From Nitrospirillum iridis (GTDB taxonomy: Bacteria > Pseudomonadota > Alphaproteobacteria > Azospirillales > Azospirillaceae): a DNA stretch of 64,000 nt. Position numbers and translations under genes: made by a program. The notes beneath the pieces are model-generated. The model made no database searches and was not told where the DNA came from. It saw only the letters and a program-made list of their open reading frames with translations. The stretch lies in NCBI RefSeq assembly GCF_014205765.1, contig NZ_JACIIZ010000010.1, positions 186,001 through 250,000 on the forward strand, in the 5' to 3' direction. Position 1 is the first letter of the stretch, and each line of letters starts with the position of its first letter. This document shows, piece after piece, positions 9,126 through 17,873 of the stretch.

Positions 9126-9554
9126 TCAGCGGGTCGCGTCACGCAGCCAGGCGATCAGGGCGTCGCGGTCCGCCTTGTCGGGAAGGCCCATGAAGGCCAT
9201 CGTCGTGCCAGTGACCAGGCCGCTGGGCCGCGTCAGCCAGGCGTCCAGCGCCTTCTCATCCCAGACGATGCCGCTCTCGCGCAGCGCCTTTGAATAATTG
9301 AAGCCAGGCTCCTGGCCCGCCTTGCGGCCGAACAGGCCGTGAAGGTTGGGGCCGACCTTATGGGGTTTGCCGGCCGCGAACTCATGACAGGTGCGGCAGC
9401 GGATGGAGAGCTTTTCGCCCTTCTCGGTCGCCGTCTGGGCCAGCGCGCCGGAGGTCGGCAAGGCCATCCCCAGGGCCAGGATGGCGGGAACAAGCCGCCG
9501 ACCAAAGACATGACCGGCTTTCTTACCACCAGCGGAATTCAAGGATGCCTCCAC
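9126..9554 (-). CDS. class I (c2-like) cytochrome c
   Basis: The protein has a signal peptide ([21 protein letters not shown]), a single haem-binding CRTCH, a [15 protein letters not shown] segment typical of c2-type cytochromes, and a methionine ligand in GTTMAFMGL. It should be periplasmic and carry electrons. The GTG start has no good ribosome site; a TTG four codons later has GGAGG five bases upstream and may be the real start. A cytochrome next to a PCMH-type FAD oxidoreductase recalls p-cresol methylhydroxylase, where the flavoprotein passes electrons to a small cytochrome c. Here the FAD protein has no obvious signal, so this partnership is a hypothesis. Confidence 0.88.
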   Translation of the reverse strand: MEASLNSAGGKKAGHVFGRRLVPAILALGMALPTSGALAQTATEKGEKLSIRCRTCHEFAAGKPHKVGPNLHGLFGRKAGQEPGFNYSKALRESGIVWDEKALDAWLTRPSGLVTGTTMAFMGLPDKADRDALIAWLRDATR

Positions 9555-9699
9555 AAGTCAGCGTGATTTCGTATGGCCGGGAACCGATCGCCTCGTGATC
9601 GCGATCGTTGGCCCAATCTGACCAGGGCGGGCACCTATGGTCGACAGAGGACCCCCGGTTTGGCCACCCAGTGGATAAATGACGGCCGGGCGCCCCGGA

Positions 9700-10506
9700 T
9701 CAGGCGCCCGCCGCGCCGCGCTTCGGCCCCATCACATGGCGCAGGTCGGCGCCGATGGCCTGGGCGGTGATCTTCAGGTCGCCCAGATAGCGGTCCAGGG
9801 CCGTGCCCACCTCCATCGACGCGGCGAAAAAGATCATGGTCATGGCCGCCTTGAACTGTTCGCCCATGAAGATGGGCACCGCGATCGAGGAGGTCTTGCC
9901 CGGCGTCAGGTTATGGTGGTTGAGATCCTGGACGGCGTAGCCCTGTTCCCGGATTCGCGCCACGTTCAGCAGCGCGGCGGCGGCGCGCAGATAGTCCGGG
10001 GCCACGGTGCCGGCCGCCTCCATCCAGGCCAACAGCGCCGCCCGCTCCTCATCGGGGGCGTGGGCCATCGACAATTTGCCCGACGCGCTTTCCAGCAGTG
10101 GCAGGGTGAATCCCGGGTAGTACCGTTCAAAGGTCAGGGCCGTCTTGGCATGGGTGCTGTCCCGCACCATCATCGTGGCGCCCACCCGCGCCGCGATGGA
10201 GACGGGCCAGCCGATGCGGCGCGTCAGGGCGGCGATGTGCGGCCGCGCCACCTCCACCAGCCGGTCGTCATCCTGGAAGCCGTAAGCCAGGCTTTGCACC
10301 ATGGCGGTGGGACGGTACCGCTTGCGGTCCGGCTCCTGCTCGATCAGGCCCTCGAAGATCAGCGTCTGCACCAGACGGCAGGTGGTGGGATAGGGCAGAT
10401 CGGCGGTGCGGGCGATGTCCATCATGCTCAGGGAGCCGTGGCGGTTGATCGCCTTCAGGACCGCGATGGCGCGACTGATCGCCCGGATGGGCACCCCCCT
10501 ATCCAT
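9700..10506 (-). CDS. IclR-family transcriptional regulator
   Basis: A 268-residue regulator with an N-terminal winged helix (RAIAVLKAINRHGSLSMMDI followed by ADLPYPTTCRLVQTL) and a C-terminal IclR effector domain with ESASGKLSMAHAPDEE and ACT-like GYAVQDLNHHN. Proteins of the MhpR subgroup control aromatic-compound pathways. It lies inside the leftward cluster, 23 bases after the FAD oxidoreductase stop, so it probably regulates these genes in response to the pathway substrate. AAAGGA precedes the start. Confidence 0.92.
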   Translation of the reverse strand: MDRGVPIRAISRAIAVLKAINRHGSLSMMDIARTADLPYPTTCRLVQTLIFEGLIEQEPDRKRYRPTAMVQSLAYGFQDDDRLVEVARPHIAALTRRIGWPVSIAARVGATMMVRDSTHAKTALTFERYYPGFTLPLLESASGKLSMAHAPDEERAALLAWMEAAGTVAPDYLRAAAALLNVARIREQGYAVQDLNHHNLTPGKTSSIAVPIFMGEQFKAAMTMIFFAASMEVGTALDRYLGDLKITAQAIGADLRHVMGPKRGAAGA

Positions 10507-10529
10507 GGCCGTCCATCCTTTCCACCGCT

Positions 10530-12122
10530 TTAGAGCCCCAGGGCGCCGGGGTTGACGATGCCGCGTGGATCGGCCCAGCGCTTCACCGCCTCCAGCAACT
10601 CGGTGGCCGCGGGGTCCCGGTCCTGGGACAGGGGGTACAGGCGGCCAACCTGCAGGTGTGCGGCACCATGACGATGGAACAAGGCGACGATGTCGGCCTT
10701 CAGCGCCTCCACCAGTTCGGTGCCCTCGGGGTTGGCGGGGTAGCGAGCCAGGCTGGCGGCGGCCGACGGTTCCAGCACCCGGTCATGGAAGACGGCCCGC
10801 GCCTCCTCCCAATAGATCGCGATCTCATAGAGGAAGGCGTTGGTGGACACGGTGCTGAACATGGCGGCCACCTGCACCTTGTGCCGCGCCATCGCCTCGG
10901 CCTGGCCGGCGTACAGCCCCTCCAGCGCCTCGCGGAAGTCGGCCACCCGGCTGAAGGGCAGGATGCCATGCACCGGCACCCACCGTTCCCCCTTGGGGCC
11001 CATGATGTGGTTCAAGGGCGGGAAGGGATATGCCCTGACCAGGGTGGGCATCGAATTCTCGATCTCGCGCCCGAAAGGCTGGGCGGCGGCGCGCACCCGG
11101 CGCAGCATCGACCGCTCTTCATCCCGGTCGGCGGCATCCACGGTGTAGTGGGCCGAATAGTTCACGTCCTTGAGGAAGCCCCGGCCCGCGATGGCGATCT
11201 TCGCCATCTGCCACAAGGCCTCGACGGGGCCCCGGCCCGCCTTGCCCACGGCCAGCAGCATCTTGAGGTCGGATTTCAAATCCCCCATGCCCAGGCGCTG
11301 CTTCTGCAGGAAGGGATCCAGCCCGAATCCCTCGGACGTGACACCCTCGCGCGCCACCGCCGCCATGGCGCCCAGCAGGCCGTTGAAATCCTGGAAGCAA
11401 AACGACAGACCGGTGCTGACCGGGCGGCGCTTGACCAGGCGGAAGGCCGCCGCCGTCTTGATCCCCAGCGCCCCGGCATCGCCCCCGAAGAGACCGGTGA
11501 GGTCCGGACCGAAATGGCGGAAGAAGGCCCCGGCCGAGCCATGGCCCCAGCTGCCGGTGCGCACCAGCCGACCGTCGCCCAGCGCCACCTCCAGCCCCAC
11601 CATGCTATCAACGGCGGTGCCGTGGATGCCGGTGCCATAGGTCACGGCGTTCTGTGACAGCGACCCGCCGATGGTGGCCCGGATGCCGGAGAAGGGCCCC
11701 CAGAACGGGGTGCGCAGGCCATGGGGCGCCAGCGCCGCGTCCAGCGCCGCCCAGGTCACGCCCGCCTCGGCCACGACATACATGTCGTGGGCGTTGATCT
11801 CGATGATGCGGTCCAGCCGGCCGGTATCCACCAGCACCGCCCCGGCGGCGGGCGCCAGATAGCCACCGGAATAGGACATGCCGCCGCCCCGGGGCACGAT
11901 CGCCACGCCGGCGGCGGCGAGAATGGCCATGGCCTGGGCCAAGGCGTCGCGCGTGGCGGGCCGCACCACGGCGCGCAGCGGCGCACCCGCCGCATAGACA
12001 TCCTGGCCATGGAACGCCAAGGATGCCGGGTCGGTCAGGACGCCCTCCGCGCCCAAACGCGCCTGAAGGTCGCGGACCAGGGGGTCATCGGTTTGGGCCA
12101 GGGGCGAGGCGGTCTGGATCAT
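10530..12122 (-). CDS. FAD-binding oxidoreductase, VAO/PCMH-type
   Basis: The 530-residue protein has a PCMH-type FAD domain (RPATRDALAQAMAIL, PRGGGMSYSGGY, then ATIGGSLSQNAVTYGTGIHG), a central substrate domain and the C-terminal WADPRGIVNPGALGL hallmark of the vanillyl-alcohol-oxidase/GlcD superfamily. Members oxidise phenolic side chains, alcohols or hydroxy acids and pass electrons to oxygen or a cytochrome. AAGGA lies before the ATG. With the cytochrome c and the aldehyde dehydrogenase it could form an oxidation chain from an alkyl or alcohol group to a carboxylate. D-lactate or glycolate dehydrogenase activity cannot be excluded from sequence. Confidence 0.88.
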   Translation of the reverse strand: MIQTASPLAQTDDPLVRDLQARLGAEGVLTDPASLAFHGQDVYAAGAPLRAVVRPATRDALAQAMAILAAAGVAIVPRGGGMSYSGGYLAPAAGAVLVDTGRLDRIIEINAHDMYVVAEAGVTWAALDAALAPHGLRTPFWGPFSGIRATIGGSLSQNAVTYGTGIHGTAVDSMVGLEVALGDGRLVRTGSWGHGSAGAFFRHFGPDLTGLFGGDAGALGIKTAAAFRLVKRRPVSTGLSFCFQDFNGLLGAMAAVAREGVTSEGFGLDPFLQKQRLGMGDLKSDLKMLLAVGKAGRGPVEALWQMAKIAIAGRGFLKDVNYSAHYTVDAADRDEERSMLRRVRAAAQPFGREIENSMPTLVRAYPFPPLNHIMGPKGERWVPVHGILPFSRVADFREALEGLYAGQAEAMARHKVQVAAMFSTVSTNAFLYEIAIYWEEARAVFHDRVLEPSAAASLARYPANPEGTELVEALKADIVALFHRHGAAHLQVGRLYPLSQDRDPAATELLEAVKRWADPRGIVNPGALGL

Positions 12123-12207
12123 GGGGGCCGTCCTTCAACGCGAAGCGGAAAATCAACGGCCCCACCATGCCAGCGGTCCCCCGCCCCGCCTCGCCCCGCC
12201 CGCCCGA

Positions 12208-13443
12208 CTATCCGGCCTGTGGACAAACCGCTTCGGCGCCATCGTGCTTGGGAACGGGGCCCAGCGTGCCCAAGGCCACGGCGCCGACGACGAAACCGGC
12301 GGCGCAGGCGCCCAAGCCGGGGCCATAGCCCCCCGTCAGATCGTAGAGCCGGCCTATCCCCATGGGACCCAACCCCGCCCCCAGGGCGAAGAATCCCAAC
12401 TGCCAGCCATAAATCTCGCCATAGCTGCGCAGGCCGAAATAGCGGCTGACCATGAAGGCGACCAGATCGACCTCGGCACCGGCGGCGAAGCCGATGAGCA
12501 GGACCGCCGGCAGGACCAGCAGGGTGCCGGCGCCGGGAAGCGCCAGCAGGACGCAGCCCAGGGCGGCCGCGGCCATGACAGTCGCCGCGACTGCCGGCGG
12601 ATGCAGGCGATCCACCAGCCCCCCCACCCCCAACCGGCCGATGATGATGGCGATGCCCAGCACGCTGGCGTACCAGACGGCCGTGGAGCGCTCGATACCC
12701 GCGCCGGACAGCATGGGCACGAGATGCACGATCAGGCTGGCGACGGCGAAGGAGGCGAACAACAGCCCGATACCCAGGCCCCAGAACTGGCGGGTGCGGC
12801 GCGCCTCGGCCAGATGCAGGCCAGCCGGCCCGGATGACAGCTGGGCACGGCCGGCGCGGGCCGTCCCCGCGGCGTCGCGGAAGAACAGCCCGACAACGGC
12901 CAGCCCCAGCCCAGCCACCAGCGCCGCCTGGCCCAGATAGGCGACGCGCCAGCCCTGGGTCGCGATCAGCCATTGGGTGAAGGGGGGCGCCAGGATGCCG
13001 CACACGCCGGTACCCGTCAGCGTCAGGCCCAGCGCCAACCCCCGGGAGCGATCAAAGCTGGCATTGACGGCGCGTGTCCACACGATGGGCAAGGTGCCGG
13101 CCCCCAGCACCATGGCGACGCCGAACGCCAGGTAGAAGCTGGCGAGCGACGGGCCGATGCGGCTGAGACCGACCAGGCCCACGGCCAGCAGGAACAGGGA
13201 CAGCATCCCGACCCGGCGGCCGCCGAAACGGTCCACCAGGCGGCCGACGACCGGCCCCAACAGCATGGTGGTGGCGGTGGTCAGCAGCGTGGCGCTGGAA
13301 ATAGCCGTGCGCGACCAGCCAAACTCCTGCGACAGCGGGCCGATGAAGATGCCCAAGGTGTAAAAGGTGAGGCCGGTGATACCCAGCCCGACCCCGGTCG
13401 CCGCCGCCAACACCAGACGCCAGCCCTTGCGGAATTCCTCCAT
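12208..13443 (-). CDS. MFS transporter, monocarboxylate/aromatic-acid type
   Basis: A 411-residue twelve-helix major facilitator. It has the loop 2-3 signature GRLVDRFGGRRVGM, an N-terminal GLTFYTLGIFIGPLSQEFGWSR typical of bacterial MCT-like transporters, and repeated helices to VGAVALGTLGPVPKHDG. It probably imports a carboxylate substrate or exports a pathway intermediate across the inner membrane. GGGGG precedes the start. It lies directly upstream of the FAD oxidoreductase in the same direction, separated by 85 bases. Confidence 0.9.
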   Translation of the reverse strand: MEEFRKGWRLVLAAATGVGLGITGLTFYTLGIFIGPLSQEFGWSRTAISSATLLTTATTMLLGPVVGRLVDRFGGRRVGMLSLFLLAVGLVGLSRIGPSLASFYLAFGVAMVLGAGTLPIVWTRAVNASFDRSRGLALGLTLTGTGVCGILAPPFTQWLIATQGWRVAYLGQAALVAGLGLAVVGLFFRDAAGTARAGRAQLSSGPAGLHLAEARRTRQFWGLGIGLLFASFAVASLIVHLVPMLSGAGIERSTAVWYASVLGIAIIIGRLGVGGLVDRLHPPAVAATVMAAAALGCVLLALPGAGTLLVLPAVLLIGFAAGAEVDLVAFMVSRYFGLRSYGEIYGWQLGFFALGAGLGPMGIGRLYDLTGGYGPGLGACAAGFVVGAVALGTLGPVPKHDGAEAVCPQAG

Positions 13444-13498
13444 CGCCCCCTACCTTGCCTGAAAGCCCACCCCGTCCGGGCGGGATGATGACCGTGTC

Positions 13499-14845
13499 TC
13501 AAACCCGGCCGAAACGCCAGAACAGCACCGCCGAGGACAGGTTCAACAGCGCCGGAACCACGCCGAAGGCCAGCATGACCCCGGTCAGCGCCAGATCGGT
13601 CTGCGGCTGGCCAGACACCGCCCGCGCGGCGTCGAAACCGAACCCGGACAGGACGATGCCGACCAGCAGGGTGCCCCCCAGCGCGAAGCCGACCTTGTCC
13701 ACCGCGATCCAGGCGGCGGAATAAAGCCCGGCGTGGGCCTGATCATCCCCGGCGACATCCGACATCATGGAAAAGCCCAGCAGCGTCCATCCGGAATTGA
13801 AGATCGCGGCGGCGAAGGAGAAGGCGTAGGCCACGACCGTTCCCGCACCAGCGCTCATGGACCAGCCCAGGTAGGCCACGCCGTAGCCGGCCGCCGCGAG
13901 GATGTAGACGGGCTTCTTGCCAATGCGGCGGGCGAGCGCGACCCAGGCCGGCTGGGCCGCGACGATGCCGGCGCAGGCGATGATGACCAGACCACCGATC
14001 AGCTGAAAGGCGTCGGAACGCGCCATGTTGTAGGTGAGGAAATACAGCATCGAGGCATAGGCCATGCCCGATCCCGCCAATTGCAGCAGGTTGGCGAGCA
14101 GCAGGACGGAGAAGCGGGGTGCCGTCAGGATCGCCACCACCTCGCGCACGGCCAGGCGGCGATGGGCGGCCGGCGGCGGAAGGGCGGCGGCCTGGCGCCG
14201 GGCGCGCCCAGACCCGAAATAGGCCAGGACCAGCGCCGTGGGACAGACGACCGCCAGGAATTTGGACATGCCTTCATAGGCCGCCTGCCCGCCGCCCAGG
14301 CTTTGCACCAGGTAAGGGGACAGGGCCCCGCCGACCAGCACGCCGATGGCGGTGAAAACCAGGCGCCAGGCCATCAGCACGGTGCGCTGATGCGGATCAC
14401 CGGACAGCTCTCCGGCGATGGCCAGATAGGGGACGGAAAAGCACGCGAACACGGCCATGTACAGGCTGAAGGCGACCGCCACATAGGCGACGCGGCCGGT
14501 CACGGACAGGTCGGGCACATGAAACAGCAGGATCAGGGCCACCGGCGCCCCCAACGCCCCCACCAGCAGCCACCCCCGGCGGGCGAAGCGATGCTTCCAC
14601 CGATCCGACAGGATGCCGACCAGCAAATCGCAGCCCACGCCCCAGACCAGCTTGGGCACGAAGATCGCCGCCCCGGCCAGCGCCGGTTCAATGCCCAGGA
14701 CATTGGTCATGAAGAACATCAGCAACAGCGAGGGCACGTCGCGGAAGACCTGCCCGGCGATCTGCCCCACCCCATAACCGGCCTGGGCCAACAGGCCCAG
14801 GCGGCCAGGCGACACGGACCCTTCTTCGGAAAGCGCGATGCTCAT
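13499..14845 (-). CDS. GPH-family (MelB-like) MFS transporter
   Basis: A 448-residue transporter of the glycoside-pentoside-hexuronide cation symporter family. It shows GVGQIAGQVFRDVPSLLLMFFMTNVLGI in the first helices, then FVPKLVWGVGCDLLVGILSDRWKHRFARRG and the family-typical PYLAIAGELSGDPHQRTVLMAWR. Despite the name, many homologues in alphaproteobacteria sit in aromatic or terpenoid clusters. It is transcribed in the same direction as the other transporter and the DUF1838 gene; the substrate is unknown. AAGGA precedes the start, with long spacing. Confidence 0.9.
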   Translation of the reverse strand: MSIALSEEGSVSPGRLGLLAQAGYGVGQIAGQVFRDVPSLLLMFFMTNVLGIEPALAGAAIFVPKLVWGVGCDLLVGILSDRWKHRFARRGWLLVGALGAPVALILLFHVPDLSVTGRVAYVAVAFSLYMAVFACFSVPYLAIAGELSGDPHQRTVLMAWRLVFTAIGVLVGGALSPYLVQSLGGGQAAYEGMSKFLAVVCPTALVLAYFGSGRARRQAAALPPPAAHRRLAVREVVAILTAPRFSVLLLANLLQLAGSGMAYASMLYFLTYNMARSDAFQLIGGLVIIACAGIVAAQPAWVALARRIGKKPVYILAAAGYGVAYLGWSMSAGAGTVVAYAFSFAAAIFNSGWTLLGFSMMSDVAGDDQAHAGLYSAAWIAVDKVGFALGGTLLVGIVLSGFGFDAARAVSGQPQTDLALTGVMLAFGVVPALLNLSSAVLFWRFGRV

Positions 14846-14898
14846 GACTTGGATGTTCCTTGAGGTCGGAAGGAGGAAGGGGCCCGCGGCTTAAAGAA

Positions 14899-14933
14899 GA
14901 AGGGACGGCCGCGACGCGCACGACCGTCCCTTC
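14899..14933 (-). terminator. probable terminator after the DUF1838 gene
   Basis: A ten-base perfect stem (14899-14908 with 14924-14933) and a 15-base loop lie 48 bases after the DUF1838 stop. In the leftward direction it is followed by TTCTTTAAGCC, a weak T tract. It would separate DUF1838 from the GPH transporter gene. Confidence 0.6.
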
Positions 14934-14980
14934 GCAAAATCCCGTCTAGCGGCGACCGGATGACCGGCGCCCCGGCACGG

Positions 14981-15991
14981 TCAGCGACCGGGCAGCGTGC
15001 GCGGCGGCGGCGGACTGGGGGGCGCCCAACCGGCAGGCACAGCCGCCGGCGTCTGCTGACGGGCGTAGTTCTCCAGGCTGGAAAGCGACGGGCCATAGTC
15101 GCTGTCCGGCGCGCTCAGCCATTTGGGGTCCATCGCCCGGGCCTTGGCCACCAAGTCGGCCGGCAACTGGTCGATGCCCGACACGGTGCCAAAACTGCAG
15201 AAATAGCTGATGCACCCGGCGGCCTGGCCCATCAGCATCCAGGGCAGCCAGGGCGTGATGCGCGACCAGGAGCCGACGGCGGGCACGTGGGTCATGGCCG
15301 GGTTTTCCAGGTCCTGGCGCTTGACCACGTAATGGAACATTTCCGAGACCCGGTTGAACGCGCCGGTGGATTCGCGCGGCCATTTGTCGGGCTGAAGGGC
15401 CGACGGATAGAACAGGTGGATGTCGGTCGACAAATGCACCGTGCCGTCCGGCCCATCGGTCCAGTTCATCAGGAACGGCCGCTTGGGCGGCTTGTCCTTG
15501 TTCAGGCCGCCATAGGACGGCGGCTCCGGCAGGAACTCGCTGATGGTGAAGTTGAAAGGATCGTTGGCGATGGGAACGACCCGCACATCCTCGTTGGTGT
15601 AGGGGTTGTGCCAGGTGTCCATCAACTGACCGGTCTGGAGATCGCGGTAGAAGCCGATCTCACGCAGCATCCGCCGCCAGCTGCCATCGGGCAGCTGCTG
15701 CGACCGGACGACGCTGAAACCGTCCACCGAGAAAAGCGACCGCACGGCCTCATTGTCGCGCACCCCATAGACGGCGCCACGGAACCAGCCAACCTTCTGC
15801 TTGGTCGGATCGACGTCCATGTCCAGGCGCGCATAGGCGTCCCGGTTCCACTTGGGATCCTTGAAGTCAATGCGGGTGAGGAAGGCGGGCGCCGCCGCCC
15901 GCGCTGGCGACGCCAGCCCCAGCGCACCGGCAGCCGCCGCCATCGTCGCCAAACCCAGGCTTTCCCGCCTGGTCAGTTCCGGACCACTCAT
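14981..15991 (-). CDS. DUF1838 family protein, Tat-exported
   Basis: A 336-residue protein with a twin-arginine signal (LTRRESLGLATMAAAAGALG, cleavage near PARAAA) and a DUF1838 domain: LDFKDPKWNRDAYARL-like opening, GWFRGAVYGVRDNE, the DTWHNPYTNEDVRVVPI stretch, and HVPAVGSWSRITPWLPWMLMGQ. The function of the family is unknown; it is recurrent beside TonB receptors and GPH/MFS transporters in sphingomonads. The start used is the ATG directly before the Tat signal with GGGAGAG upstream; an earlier in-frame start would add 15 residues of poor signal. It heads the leftward cluster and is divergent from the methyltransferase gene. Confidence 0.85.
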   Translation of the reverse strand: MSGPELTRRESLGLATMAAAAGALGLASPARAAAPAFLTRIDFKDPKWNRDAYARLDMDVDPTKQKVGWFRGAVYGVRDNEAVRSLFSVDGFSVVRSQQLPDGSWRRMLREIGFYRDLQTGQLMDTWHNPYTNEDVRVVPIANDPFNFTISEFLPEPPSYGGLNKDKPPKRPFLMNWTDGPDGTVHLSTDIHLFYPSALQPDKWPRESTGAFNRVSEMFHYVVKRQDLENPAMTHVPAVGSWSRITPWLPWMLMGQAAGCISYFCSFGTVSGIDQLPADLVAKARAMDPKWLSAPDSDYGPSLSSLENYARQQTPAAVPAGWAPPSPPPPRTLPGR

Positions 15992-16195
15992 GACCCCAGT
16001 CTCTCCCATTCCTGCCTGCCTTACCGGCCAGGACACCTGCCGGTCTTGATAAAGAGCGTGACCCGGAATGGTTCACCGTTGGAAGGTTCAGGCCCGGCGC
16101 CAACCATCAGGTGGACAAGGCGGGGCCCCGGCTTGGCCTGGCCGCATTATACGCCTCCAATTCCGGCGACGCACACCACCGACCCGGGAGCGGCC

Positions 16196-17434
16196 ATGCT
16201 CAACACCTTCCAACAACTCACGCATCCGGCGCTGCCGACGCCCACGCACGATGAGGCGGCACGGCAGGAATTCACCAAAAGCTTCAAGAACTTCATCCAA
16301 CAGAAGTTGCTGCCGGGCCTGACGCCGGTCTATCGGAACCGCGTGGCGCCGGCCTTCGAGCGCACGCACGGCCGCCCGCCGGCCGATCGGCGCGACATCC
16401 GCGCGGGCATGGTCCGCGACCTCTATTTCCAGCACTACGCCGCCGCCAACCGCATCGCACAGGAACTGCTGTGGGAATCCACCAACCTGACGGTGGACCG
16501 GCAGTTGCCGGACCTGAACGCCACGGCCGCAGAACTGTCCGCCAAGACCACGGCCATCCTGGACATTCCCGAGGGCTTCACGCCGCCCCGGTATGTCACG
16601 GCCGTGGACATCCATTGCATGCCGGGCGGCTACACCTCGGAAGTGGCCCCGGGCGATATTTCGGTCGGCGCGCTGTATGATCGCGGCGTCTATCTCTACG
16701 CCATGGGCTATATGGGGCCCCTGAACGACGACATGGGCCGGTCGGTCTGCAACTACCTGAAGCGGCGGATGCCGGACTTCAAACCGAAGCGCATCCTGGA
16801 CATGGGCTGCACCGTCGGCCACGCCACCTTGCCGTACAAGGAGTTGTTCCCGGATGCCGAGGTCTGGGGCATCGATGTCGGCGCGCCGGTGGTGCGCTAT
16901 GCCCACGCCCGGGCGGCTGGCCTGGGGCTGGAGGTCAACTTCGCCCAGATGAACGCCGAGGAGACCCGCTTCCCCGACGGGCATTTCGACCTGGTGGTCA
17001 GCCATATCCTGCTGCATGAGACCAGCGCCAAGGCCATGCCGCGGATCTTCCAGGAATGCCATCGCCTCCTGGCGCCGGGCGGCTACATGATCCATGCCGA
17101 CCTTCCACCCTTCGACCTGATGGATCCGTTCACCCAGTTCATCCTGGACAACGAGACCTGGTACAACAACGAGCCCTTCTGGGGCGCGATGCGCGAGATG
17201 AACCAGTACGACCTGGCGGAACGCGCCGGCTTCGACCGCGCCGAAGTGCGGTTCGACACGGCCCCGATGGCGGTGATGGAGTTCGCGGCCCAAGCCGCCG
17301 CCGGGTACAGCGAGGAAGCGGCCTCCTCCGTGGCCGAACGCGAATTCGCCGCCGGCGAGTACGCCCCCGGCGGCGGTTGGGAGGTCCTGATCGCCCACAA
17401 GTCCGATACCGCCGCAGTCAAGGATGCCGCCTGA
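16196..17434 (+). CDS. SAM-dependent methyltransferase with novel N-terminal domain
   Basis: A 412-residue protein. Residues about 1-190 form an alpha-rich segment I do not recognise. Residues about 195-330 are a class I methyltransferase: RILDMGCTVGHATLPY (motif I), VWGIDVGAPVVRYA (motif II), FPDGHFDLVVSHILLHE (motif IV) and HRLLAPGGYMIHADLPPF (motif V-VI). The glycine-rich loop reads GCTVGH instead of GxGxG. The start is the ATG after GGGAG; the frame is open far upstream but that part is antisense to DUF1838. Its stop overlaps the start of the next gene by one base, so the two are translated together and may form a complex. The substrate is unknown. Confidence 0.88.
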   Translation: MLNTFQQLTHPALPTPTHDEAARQEFTKSFKNFIQQKLLPGLTPVYRNRVAPAFERTHGRPPADRRDIRAGMVRDLYFQHYAAANRIAQELLWESTNLTVDRQLPDLNATAAELSAKTTAILDIPEGFTPPRYVTAVDIHCMPGGYTSEVAPGDISVGALYDRGVYLYAMGYMGPLNDDMGRSVCNYLKRRMPDFKPKRILDMGCTVGHATLPYKELFPDAEVWGIDVGAPVVRYAHARAAGLGLEVNFAQMNAEETRFPDGHFDLVVSHILLHETSAKAMPRIFQECHRLLAPGGYMIHADLPPFDLMDPFTQFILDNETWYNNEPFWGAMREMNQYDLAERAGFDRAEVRFDTAPMAVMEFAAQAAAGYSEEAASSVAEREFAAGEYAPGGGWEVLIAHKSDTAAVKDAA

Positions 17435-17790
17435 TGACCACGCCCCGTCCCCATGTCGTGAAGGACGCCAAAGGCAAACGCCCGACCTTCTACGAAGCCC
17501 CCGGCCTGGACCAGGCGATGTCCATGATCCTGGTGCTGGCCAACGAGATTTCCGTGCTGCGCGACCGCTTGGACAGTGCCGAACGGGTGGCGAAAGCCCA
17601 CGACCTGGACCTGGCCGCGGGTATCGAGACGCTGGTCCTGGAGCAGCCCGCCCTGGAAGCCCGGGAAGCCTGGCGCCAGGACTTCCTTGACCGGCTGTTC
17701 TATCTGCAGCGCAAGGAGGCGGCGGAGGCGGCGCACGCCGACACCACCGAGCGCTTCAATCGCACGATCGAGGAGATCGCGACCCCATGA
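17434..17790 (+). CDS. small helical protein coupled to the methyltransferase
   Basis: This 118-residue protein is not one I recognise. It starts MTTPRPHVVKDAKGK, has a predicted helical centre (LDQAMSMILVLANEISVLRDRLDS) and a charged helical C-terminus. The ATG overlaps the TGA of the methyltransferase gene (TGATGA), which argues for a real, co-translated partner. No signal peptide or membrane segment is present. It could be an accessory or regulatory subunit; this is inference from coupling only. A strong hairpin follows the stop. Confidence 0.75.
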   Translation: MTTPRPHVVKDAKGKRPTFYEAPGLDQAMSMILVLANEISVLRDRLDSAERVAKAHDLDLAAGIETLVLEQPALEAREAWRQDFLDRLFYLQRKEAAEAAHADTTERFNRTIEEIATP

Positions 17791-17793
17791 CGG

Positions 17794-17833
17794 TGCGAGG
17801 GGGCCCCGCCCGTCTGGACGGCGCCCCCTCGCA
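17794..17833. terminator. hairpin terminator between converging genes
   Basis: An 11-base perfect stem (17794-17804 with 17823-17833) lies four bases after the small-protein stop and 40 bases past the end of the opposing chemoreceptor gene. There is no clear T tract on either strand, so termination efficiency is uncertain. Confidence 0.6.
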
Positions 17834-17873
17834 TTACCCCCCTCGCTTGGACCCCAGGCGGCGACAGCCGACG

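Noticed and set aside
14960-16195. N-terminal extension of the methyltransferase
   Set aside because: That part is antisense to the DUF1838 gene; the ATG at 16196 with GGGAG is the supported start.
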